A DNA stretch of 64,000 nucleotides, from the NCBI RefSeq assembly GCF_005845215.1, contig NZ_SPHO01000002.1:310001-374000 (forward strand), given 5' to 3'. The translations under genes and the position numbers were made by a program. Below the pieces are notes generated by a model that was not told the origin of the DNA, did no database searches, and saw nothing but the letters and a program-made list of their open reading frames with translations. The DNA comes from Clostridium sp. 1001271st1 H5. GTDB taxonomy: Bacteria; Bacillota; Clostridia; Lachnospirales; Lachnospiraceae. The first letter of the stretch is position 1. Each line of letters begins with the position of its first letter. Positions 50,018-57,520 of the stretch are shown in pieces.

Positions 50018-50827
50018 ATGAGTATGCATGATTATATAAAAGAGAAAGAATTTCCTTTGTTTATCTGTCCAGGGTGCACCCATGGAACTGTGACGAACGC
50101 GTTTCTTCATGTAGCAAGTCAGATGAATCTGGATAAAAATAATACGGTTCTTGTTTCTGCAATCGGATGTGCCGGCCGCATTCCTGTTTTTCTTGATTTT
50201 AATGTGTTGCGGGTCACCCATGGCAGAGCCCTTGCCTTTGCTACAGGGGTAAAGTTGGCAAAACCGGAAGTGAAGGTGATTGTGTTCATGGGGGATGGAG
50301 ATGCCGTAGCAATTGGTGGAAATCATTTTATACATGCGGCAAGGAGAAATATCGACCTTACTGCTGTGGTGTGCAGAAACGAGATTTATGGAATGACTGG
50401 AGGCCAGTATGCGCCCACCACGCCTATGGGCTGCAAAGCGGTGACAGCTCCTTATGGTATGTTGGAACCCACCTTTGATGTATGCGATTTGGCAGCAGGA
50501 GCCGGCGCCACCTATGTGGCGCGCTGTGATGCATATCATGTAATTCACCTTCAGAAGACATTGAAAAAAGCGATGGACCATAAAGGTTTTTCTATGGTTG
50601 AGGTGGTTACCAGTTGTCCGACTCAGTTTGGACGCAGAAATAAGATGCCTGACCCGGTTGATATGCTGAACGACATAAAAAATTCTTCAATCATGAAAGA
50701 AGAAGCCGAAAAGCTAAGTAAGGAAGAATTGGATGGAAAAAACGTAATCGGTGAATTTGTAAACATAGCCAGGCCGGAGTTGTGTGATTCATTTATGAAA
50801 CTGGTGGAACGGCGCAAATCAAAATAA
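50018..50827 (+). CDS. korB: 2-oxoacid:ferredoxin oxidoreductase beta subunit
   Basis: Thiamine-diphosphate-binding subunit. CPGCTHG near residue 15 and IGCAGR are typical of the group; the TPP motif is GDGDAVAIGGNHFIHAARRN followed by NEIYGMTGGQYAPTTP. SCPTQFGRRN near residue 205 is conserved. At 269 residues the length is normal. It starts with no gap after korA and is followed by korC after 14 bases. Confidence 0.93.
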   Translation: MSMHDYIKEKEFPLFICPGCTHGTVTNAFLHVASQMNLDKNNTVLVSAIGCAGRIPVFLDFNVLRVTHGRALAFATGVKLAKPEVKVIVFMGDGDAVAIGGNHFIHAARRNIDLTAVVCRNEIYGMTGGQYAPTTPMGCKAVTAPYGMLEPTFDVCDLAAGAGATYVARCDAYHVIHLQKTLKKAMDHKGFSMVEVVTSCPTQFGRRNKMPDPVDMLNDIKNSSIMKEEAEKLSKEELDGKNVIGEFVNIARPELCDSFMKLVERRKSK

Positions 50828-50841
50828 AGGGGTAGTCGAAT

Positions 50842-51399
50842 ATGGATAACAGTGAACGTATTTATGAAATATGTCTTGGCGGTATCGGTGGACAGGGCGT
50901 CATGCTTATGGCCAAGATAATGGGGGAAGCGTTGTCAAATGACGGATACAATGTCCTGCAGACACAGGCCCACGGAATTGAAGCAAGGGGTGGAATTTCA
51001 TATGGAGAGGTTTTATATGGCCATGGTGAGATAAACAGACTTTGTGTTACAAAACCAGATATACTGCTTGCCCTCAGCGAATCTGCCTTATCTGCGTATG
51101 CCGGTAAGGTGCCGGAAAATGGATATATCTTTTATGATACTTATATGATAAAGGATGAATACAGGGATAACCTGCACAAGATTTATGGAGCGCCCTTTAC
51201 TGAAATAGCAATCAAAGAGCTGGGGAGCGCCATATACGCCAATTTAATCGCCATGGGATTTATCAATGGGATTACAAAAATCATAAATCCTGTTATTCTG
51301 CAGGGGGCTTTGCAGGTATGTGTTAAATCAAACAAGAAAAATAACTGTAAGGCATTGCAGCGCGGCTATGAAGAAGTAAAAAAATATAATGCAGAATGA
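50842..51399 (+). CDS. korC: 2-oxoacid:ferredoxin oxidoreductase gamma subunit
   Basis: The gamma subunit completes the four-part enzyme. It opens with ICLGGIGGQGVMLMAKIMGEAL and contains TQAHGIEARGGISYGEVLYG, both diagnostic. At 185 residues it is full length. AAAGGGG precedes the ATG. The sucC-like gene follows after 28 bases. Confidence 0.93.
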   Translation: MDNSERIYEICLGGIGGQGVMLMAKIMGEALSNDGYNVLQTQAHGIEARGGISYGEVLYGHGEINRLCVTKPDILLALSESALSAYAGKVPENGYIFYDTYMIKDEYRDNLHKIYGAPFTEIAIKELGSAIYANLIAMGFINGITKIINPVILQGALQVCVKSNKKNNCKALQRGYEEVKKYNAE

Positions 51400-51427
51400 G
51401 GTTTCTGCGTGTGATTGAGGTGAAAAT

Positions 51428-52573
51428 ATGAAGTTGTTTGAATATCAGGGAAAATGTCTCTTTTCAAACTACGGATTGAGAGTACCTGAGGGCGAGGTTC
51501 TTTTTTCTGCGGATGAAATAGAAGAAAAGACAGAAGGTATCAAATTCCCGGCCATGGTTAAAGCCCAGATTCTCGCCGGAGGCAGAGGAAAAGCCGGAGG
51601 CGTAGTACGCGTAAATAATGCAGAACAGCTAAATGACCAAGTGGCCGGAATGCTGGGCAGAGAGATAAAAGGCAAAACAGTGGACGCTGTTTTAATCGAA
51701 CAGATGGTGGACTTTATCGACGAATATTATATTTCCATTACAATGGATGTACGGTCAAGGATGCCGATGATTATGTTCAGTGCCTGCGGAGGTGTGGATA
51801 TAGAACAGGTCGCAGCGTCAAATCCTGAAAAGATAGTAAGAGTAATTATTGATCCACTAATCGGAGCCCAGTCATTCCATGTAGAGAAAATGTGTACAAT
51901 ATCCGGAATAACGGATAAGAACATTAAGAGATACCTTATGGATGTCGTTTCAAAGTTATATAAATTGTATATAGAATATGATGCCATGGTAGTTGAGATA
52001 AATCCTCTCATGATTCTTTCCGACCATACAATCATAGCTGCAGATGCAAAGGTTGAAATTGACGACAGCGCAGTTGCCAGACACAATGATATTAAGGAAT
52101 GGAAAGCAATGCTTAAGATGGATCCTTTGGTAAAAGAAGGGTCGGAGGCCCACTTGTTGTATATCGATGTTGACTCTGAGGGAAATGTGGGTGTCATAAG
52201 TAACGGCTCCGGTATGGTTATGACTTGCGTAGACTGGATTGCACATGTGGGCGGAAAGGTGGCCTGTGGGCTTGATTTGGGGGGAGGAGCAACATCCGAC
52301 CGTGTAGCTAAGGCCGTAGAATTAGTAGCTAAAAATAAGCGTGTCAAGACTATATTGATAAGTATATTTGGCGGAATAACCCGATGCAATGAGATATCGG
52401 AAGGAATACTAAGGGCAACTGCCGAAATGAAGCCGGCCATACCTATTGTAGTAAAACTTGACGGAACTAATAAGGAAGAAGGCATGGCGATTTTGACAAA
52501 CGCCAATAACAAAGATGTCCGGATTGCAAAGGATATTAAAGAGGCTGCTTTAAAGGCAATGCTGCTGCAGTAG
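51428..52573 (+). CDS. sucC: Succinyl-CoA synthetase beta-like subunit (ATP-grasp)
   Basis: Nucleotide- and acid-binding subunit of an ADP-forming acyl-CoA ligase that turns an acyl-CoA into the acid plus ATP. MKLFEYQGKCLFSNYGLRVP, MVKAQILAGGRGKAGGV, the ATP-grasp Glu in MVVEINPLMI and ISIFGGITRCNEISEGI are typical of SucC. At 381 residues it is full length. Following KorDABC, it would capture the energy of succinyl-CoA; relatives also use malate, itaconate or other acids. Confidence 0.88.
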   Translation: MKLFEYQGKCLFSNYGLRVPEGEVLFSADEIEEKTEGIKFPAMVKAQILAGGRGKAGGVVRVNNAEQLNDQVAGMLGREIKGKTVDAVLIEQMVDFIDEYYISITMDVRSRMPMIMFSACGGVDIEQVAASNPEKIVRVIIDPLIGAQSFHVEKMCTISGITDKNIKRYLMDVVSKLYKLYIEYDAMVVEINPLMILSDHTIIAADAKVEIDDSAVARHNDIKEWKAMLKMDPLVKEGSEAHLLYIDVDSEGNVGVISNGSGMVMTCVDWIAHVGGKVACGLDLGGGATSDRVAKAVELVAKNKRVKTILISIFGGITRCNEISEGILRATAEMKPAIPIVVKLDGTNKEEGMAILTNANNKDVRIAKDIKEAALKAMLLQ

Positions 52574-52600
52574 CATACAGACGAAACGGAGGTACAGGTA

Positions 52601-53473
52601 GTGAGCATTCTGGTTGATAAAAATACCCGCCTTATTGTTCAGGGAATAACCGGCAGGGAGGGTACCTTTCACGCGCGGCGGATGGTCGAATATGGCACAA
52701 ATGTGGTTGCAGGCGTTACACCAGGTAAGGGAGGAACATTGATTGATGATATTCCGGTTTTTAACTCTGTCGAAGAGGCTGTCAGGGAAACCGGGGCCAA
52801 CGCTTCTATTTTGTTTGTTCCTGCTCTGGGAACACTCAGCGGAATAACGGAGGCTATCTCAGCCGGGATTAAATTGGTGGTTACAATTGCCGAAGGCGTA
52901 CCTGTAAAGGATATGCGTATGATATATCACCTCAACCGCATAATGCCGGATCTTACTGTGATAGGCCCCAATACATTCGGGCTTATCTCACCGGGGGAGT
53001 GTAAGGTGGGTTTTATGGATGGACGTATCTATACCAGAGGACCGGTAGGTCTAATGTCGAGAAGCGCCACCAATTCATATGAAACGGTCAACGAAATGAC
53101 AAAGCAGGGAATCGGACAATCCACCTGCATTGGTGTAGGGGGAGATATCATCCCCGGTAGTTCATTTGCGAAATTGCTTCCGTTGTTTGAGAAAGATGAT
53201 GAGACGAAGGCAGTTGTAATGATTGGGGAGATAGGTGGCTGCGATGAAGAAATGGCGGCGGAATACATTAAAAATCAGATGTCAAAGCCGGTTGTTGCAT
53301 ATATTGCAGGCCGCAACGCCCCTAAGGGAAAGGTAATGGGGCATGCAGGTGCCATAGTGGGAATGGATGGTGTAGGCAGTGCTCAGTCTAAGATAAAAGC
53401 TTTAACTGAAGCAGGGGTACATATTGCGGAAAGCCCGGGTGAGATTGTAGAAATAATCAAGGGATTGGTTTAA
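52601..53473 (+). CDS. sucD: Succinyl-CoA synthetase alpha-like subunit
   Basis: CoA-binding, phospho-His subunit of the ligase. TRLIVQGITGREGTFHARRM is the N-terminal CoA-binding part, and GHAGAIVGMDG contains the catalytic His. The conserved loop that normally reads SRSGTLTYE is SRSATNSYE here, and GPNTPG is GPNTFG, so the acyl- and CoA-binding loops differ from standard SucD. The start is a GTG after GGAGG. At 290 residues it is full length. The acid substrate may therefore differ from succinate. Confidence 0.85.
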   Translation: MSILVDKNTRLIVQGITGREGTFHARRMVEYGTNVVAGVTPGKGGTLIDDIPVFNSVEEAVRETGANASILFVPALGTLSGITEAISAGIKLVVTIAEGVPVKDMRMIYHLNRIMPDLTVIGPNTFGLISPGECKVGFMDGRIYTRGPVGLMSRSATNSYETVNEMTKQGIGQSTCIGVGGDIIPGSSFAKLLPLFEKDDETKAVVMIGEIGGCDEEMAAEYIKNQMSKPVVAYIAGRNAPKGKVMGHAGAIVGMDGVGSAQSKIKALTEAGVHIAESPGEIVEIIKGLV

Positions 53474-53553
53474 TCTGAAATGAGGCTTTGTGGCTGCTTC
53501 TGAAAACTATTTGATTAATGGGTGATTTGAAATAGGGGCAGGGAGAGAATGTT

Positions 53554-54810
53554 ATGAAGATAGAGGTTGGATTCGGTAGCGGAACGCAGTCACTGGAGAT
53601 GGATAACAGTAATTTACTGGGAATACTGCTGCCAGACACAAGCATGGAAATGGAAAACGAGGAGGTGATAGTTAGAAACGCAATGGAGCATCCTATTGGC
53701 TCGCATAGACTTAGTAAAATTGTGTATTCGGGTCAAACAGTTGCGGTTGTCACAAGCGATATAACAAGGCCCGTACCCAGTAAATTGCTATTGCCCTTTG
53801 TTCTAAATGAACTAAACGCAGGCGGTGTTAGGGATGAAGATATAACTGTGGTTTTTGCACTGGGAATCCACAGAAAGCACACGGAAGAGGAACAGCGCAG
53901 ATTGGTGGGTGACGATATATTTGATAGGGTCAGATGTATGGACGGCGATAAGGATGACTGCGTGGACTTGGGAGTTACAAGCCGTGGGACACCGGTAAAT
54001 ATTACCAGGATTGTAGCTGAAGCAGATGTCAGAGTTTGTCTCGGTAATATTGAGTTTCACTATTTTGCAGGTTATTCCGGGGGAGCAAAGGCCATAATGC
54101 CCGGTGTATCTGACAGAAATGCCATTCAGAAAAATCACAGGCTAATGGTAATGCCTGAAGCCTGCGCCGGACGAATAGAAGGAAATCCCATTCGCCAAGA
54201 CATTGAGGAGGCAGCCGCTATCTGCGGTGTGGATTTCATATTGAATGTGATATTGGACGAGCATAAAAGAATTGTCGGCGCTGTGGCTGGAAATGTAACA
54301 GATGCCCACAGAAAAGGATGCTTAATACTGGACAGTATGTATAGCTGCAGGATGGACAGAAAAGCTGATATCGTAATTGTTTCCCAGGGCGGCACCCCGA
54401 AGGACATCAATTTGTATCAGACACAAAAGGCTTTGGATAACGCCAAAAATGCAGTGCGAGACGGTGGTATTATTATTCTGGTGGGTTCATGCAAGGAAGG
54501 ATTTGGCGAGAAAGTATTTGAAGAATGGATGCTAACCAGCCCATCGCCGGAATATATGATTGAGCGTATAAGCCGGGACTTTCAGCTTGGGGGACACAAG
54601 GCGGCGTCTATTGCCATGGTACTGGTCCGTGCCAGAATCTATTTGGTTTCTGATATGGATAAAGATACTGTAAAGCGTATTTTTATGGAACCATTTATGT
54701 CAGTACAGGAAGCTTACAATGCCGCTCTGAAGGAAATGGGAAAAGATGCGCAGGTATTGGTAATACCATATGGTGGGTCTACACTGCCATGCCTAATGAA
54801 TGACAATTGA
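53554..54810 (+). CDS. LarA-family nickel-pincer racemase/epimerase, copy 2
   Basis: Predicted 2-hydroxy-acid racemase. Against L. plantarum LarA, His169, Lys179 and His195 keep the exact 10- and 16-residue spacing of His174, Lys184 and His200; Arg72 (TSDITRPVP) and His106 (GIHRKHT) also match. NPIRQDIEEAA is a further family motif. At 418 residues it is full length. GGGAGAG precedes the ATG. It sits 15 bases ahead of malic enzyme, so conversion of D-malate or another 2-hydroxy acid to the L form for the next enzyme is plausible; malate and hydroxyglutarate racemases are known within this family. It is not a close twin of copy 1. Confidence 0.85.
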   Translation: MKIEVGFGSGTQSLEMDNSNLLGILLPDTSMEMENEEVIVRNAMEHPIGSHRLSKIVYSGQTVAVVTSDITRPVPSKLLLPFVLNELNAGGVRDEDITVVFALGIHRKHTEEEQRRLVGDDIFDRVRCMDGDKDDCVDLGVTSRGTPVNITRIVAEADVRVCLGNIEFHYFAGYSGGAKAIMPGVSDRNAIQKNHRLMVMPEACAGRIEGNPIRQDIEEAAAICGVDFILNVILDEHKRIVGAVAGNVTDAHRKGCLILDSMYSCRMDRKADIVIVSQGGTPKDINLYQTQKALDNAKNAVRDGGIIILVGSCKEGFGEKVFEEWMLTSPSPEYMIERISRDFQLGGHKAASIAMVLVRARIYLVSDMDKDTVKRIFMEPFMSVQEAYNAALKEMGKDAQVLVIPYGGSTLPCLMNDN

Positions 54811-54825
54811 AAAAGGAGACAGTTT

Positions 54826-55998
54826 ATGGATTATGCAAAAGAAAGTCTTAGATTGCATGGGGAATGGAAAGGAAAAATAGAGGTTGTGGCTACTGTGCCT
54901 GTAGAGACTAAGGATGATTTGTCCTTGGCTTATACTCCCGGTGTAGCCCAGCCCTGCCTGGAGATACAGAAGAACATTGATAAGAGCTATGAACTGACCC
55001 GAAGGCATAATATATGCGCTGTCATAACCGATGGAACTGCAGTATTGGGACTGGGTGATATTGGTCCTGAAGCTGGTATGCCTGTTATGGAGGGTAAGTG
55101 CGTGTTATTTAAAACATTTGGTGATGTGGATGCTTTTCCACTTTGTGTGAAGACAAAGGATGTAGACGAATTCGTAAATACGGTTTACAATATTTCCGGC
55201 TCCTTCGGTGGTATCAACCTTGAGGACATCTCTGCTCCCCGATGCTTCGAGATAGAGCAAAAGCTCAAGGAAAAGTGTGATATTCCCATCTTCCATGATG
55301 ATCAGCATGGCACTGCCGTTATTACGTTAGCTGGCCTTATAAATGCGCTTAAGATAGTGGGAAAGAAAAAAGAAAATGTTAAAATTGTGATTTCCGGTGC
55401 TGGTGCAGCAGCGGTATCTATTACAAAGCTTCTGCTCTCCGCGGGATTCGAAGATATCATAATGTGCGACCGAAAGGGGGCAATCTGTTCCGGACGGGAA
55501 GGCCTTAACTGGATTAAGGAAGAAATGGCAAAGAAGACTAATTTAAAATCAAGGAAAGGGTCCCTGGCTGAAATGTTGGTAAACGCCGATGTATTTATCG
55601 GTGTGTCTGCGCCGGGAGTGGTGACTACCGATATAGTTAAGACCATGGCAAAGGATGCTATTATCTTTGCATGTGCAAACCCCACTCCTGAAATTTTTCC
55701 GGATGATGCCAGGGCGGGCGGTGCGGCAGTAATTTCTACCGGGCGCAGCGATTTTCCCAATCAGATTAACAATGTTCTTGCTTTTCCAGGTATTTTCCGC
55801 GGTACGTTTGATGTTCGGGCAAGCGACATCAATGAAGAGATGAAAATGGCTGCTGCTATGGCGTTGGCTAATTTGATTACAGATGAGGAACTCTCTCCAG
55901 ATTATATTATCCCCAAGGCGTTTGATAAACGTGTGGGGCCTGCTGTGGCAAAGGCTGTTGCAGAAGCTGCCCGCAGAACAGGTGTTGCCAGAATTTGA
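54826..55998 (+). CDS. NAD(P)-dependent malic enzyme, short bacterial type
   Basis: Oxidative decarboxylation of malate to pyruvate and CO2. The signature LAYTPGVAQPC, catalytic segment NICAVITDGTAVLGLGDIG, FHDDQHGTAV with metal-binding acids, and the NAD-binding ISGAGAAAVSITKLLL are all present. At 390 residues it matches the small, NAD-preferring bacterial enzymes. AAAAGGAG precedes the ATG. It is the last gene of the eight-gene operon and is followed by a terminator. Confidence 0.94.
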   Translation: MDYAKESLRLHGEWKGKIEVVATVPVETKDDLSLAYTPGVAQPCLEIQKNIDKSYELTRRHNICAVITDGTAVLGLGDIGPEAGMPVMEGKCVLFKTFGDVDAFPLCVKTKDVDEFVNTVYNISGSFGGINLEDISAPRCFEIEQKLKEKCDIPIFHDDQHGTAVITLAGLINALKIVGKKKENVKIVISGAGAAAVSITKLLLSAGFEDIIMCDRKGAICSGREGLNWIKEEMAKKTNLKSRKGSLAEMLVNADVFIGVSAPGVVTTDIVKTMAKDAIIFACANPTPEIFPDDARAGGAAVISTGRSDFPNQINNVLAFPGIFRGTFDVRASDINEEMKMAAAMALANLITDEELSPDYIIPKAFDKRVGPAVAKAVAEAARRTGVARI

Positions 55999-56069
55999 TG
56001 TTATATGAAAGGGTAATCCCATACACATGGTTTACCGTATGTGAAAAATATGTATGTCATGGTATACTG

Positions 56070-56129
56070 AAAAGGAACTGGAAAAATGGAGTTAGGTCAC
56101 CAACTCCACTTTTTCACAGCTTCCTTTTT
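56070..56129. terminator. Intrinsic terminator at the right end of the catabolic island
   Basis: A nested stem joins AAAAAGGAACTG-side bases with the CTTCCTTTTT side and, inside, AAAAATGGAGTT with AACTCCACTTTTT. A T run ends it. The structure could work in both directions, serving malic enzyme and the convergent GPH transporter gene. Confidence 0.75.
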
Positions 56130-56164
56130 AGTATGCTGTTTACAATCGTTTTTTTACAGCAGAC

Positions 56165-57508
56165 TTATTGCCCGGCCCCGGACCTTCTCTCCGCCAGGTC
56201 CCTGGAAATCTGAGGATATATCTTATCAATATTGGTAAACATGATGATTACCAGGCCCACTGCAAACAGGGCAAAGGGAGCTGCCGTAAACAGGATTTTG
56301 ATAGCTGATACGGTTTCGGCTGTCTGGGCAGCCAGCTTTCCGTTATAGTTTCCCCAGGCCAGCCCCCATCCGACGATAGCAGAGCCAAGCCCGGCCCCTA
56401 CCTTCATGCCGAAGCTGGTGGCGGAATTGGTAAGGCCGTCAATGCGGACCCCGGTTTTCCATTCGCCGTAGTCAATCACATCCGCTACCAGGGCAAACAG
56501 GCCCGCTGTATGGGGGATGCCGCCGATTCCCAGCAGTACCAGGCCCGCAACAGCGGTGGTCAGGGAGGCAGGGGTCAGGGCCATGACGGCAACTCCTGCC
56601 ATCTCCAGAATATAGCCCAGGACCAGACTCTTCCACTTGCCCATCATCCGGGTAATCTGGGGATAGAGAAGGTTTCCAATCATTTTGGGAAGGATGAAGC
56701 ATAGGGTCAGGGTTCCCATGAGGCCGGCGTTGCCAAGGACATCCCTTGCATAGAAGATGCGCAGGCCGTTGTTGACTCCAAGAGCCGTATAATTTATGAC
56801 AAAAATCAGGGTGACGAATACGAAATACTTATTCCTGAACAATAACCTGAAAGACTGCCCCACAGGAATCTTTTTTTCATTTTTTCCGGCTGCGCCTGTG
56901 ATGGAGCGCTCTTTTGTAAAGAAGAAGGTTATGAGCAGCAGAACCACCGCAATGGCGCCAAAGGCCACAGCCATCCCATTCCATCCAAACCGTTCCACCA
57001 GATTCATGGTATTGTAGTTGATGACCAGCACAACGCCCATGGTGCAGAAGAAACGCAGGGAGCTCATAAGAACCCGGTCCTTTGGGTCAGGTGCTGTCAG
57101 GGACAGAAGCGTGTTGTAGGAAAGGTTGCAGGCTGTGTATATAACGGCAGCCATAAGGGTATATGTAACAGCTGCATATGCAATCTTTCCGCTGCCGCTC
57201 AGGGAGCCGGGTACGTTAAACAGAAGGACCAGACCCAGGCCCATGGGAACGGCGGACCAGAGGACCCATGGACGGGCTTTTCCCCAGCGGGTCCGGGTCC
57301 TGTCAATGACAGCCCCCATACCCAGGTCTGTTATCCCGTCAAGCAGCCTGGTCAGCAGCATGATGGTGCCTATGACGGCGGCGCTGATGCCCACGCTGTC
57401 CGTGTAATATAATGTAAGGAATGAACCAATGGTGGTCCATACAAAATTGCAGCCTCCGTCGCCAACGGCAAAGGCAAGTTTTTCCCATAAGGATGGTTTG
57501 TTTTCCAT
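56165..57508 (-). CDS. GPH-family glycoside:cation symporter
   Basis: Twelve-span sugar symporter of the glycoside–pentoside–hexuronide family. LTRLLDGITDLGMGAVIDRTRTRWGKARPW is the conserved loop between segments 2 and 3, with its Asp residues and R-WGKARPW ending. Further hydrophobic segments run through the protein. At 447 residues it is normal. AGGGGGAT precedes the ATG. It is the third gene of the minus-strand operon after the AraC regulator and the GH3 enzyme, so it most likely imports beta-glucosides. Confidence 0.9.
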   Translation of the reverse strand: MENKPSLWEKLAFAVGDGGCNFVWTTIGSFLTLYYTDSVGISAAVIGTIMLLTRLLDGITDLGMGAVIDRTRTRWGKARPWVLWSAVPMGLGLVLLFNVPGSLSGSGKIAYAAVTYTLMAAVIYTACNLSYNTLLSLTAPDPKDRVLMSSLRFFCTMGVVLVINYNTMNLVERFGWNGMAVAFGAIAVVLLLITFFFTKERSITGAAGKNEKKIPVGQSFRLLFRNKYFVFVTLIFVINYTALGVNNGLRIFYARDVLGNAGLMGTLTLCFILPKMIGNLLYPQITRMMGKWKSLVLGYILEMAGVAVMALTPASLTTAVAGLVLLGIGGIPHTAGLFALVADVIDYGEWKTGVRIDGLTNSATSFGMKVGAGLGSAIVGWGLAWGNYNGKLAAQTAETVSAIKILFTAAPFALFAVGLVIIMFTNIDKIYPQISRDLAERRSGAGQ

Positions 57509-57520
57509 CTTTTTATCCCC

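Noticed and set aside
51727-52608. 293-codon minus-strand open frame opposite sucC
   Set aside because: Antisense to a conserved ATP-grasp protein; the translated sequence is Ser/Ile-rich with no domain.
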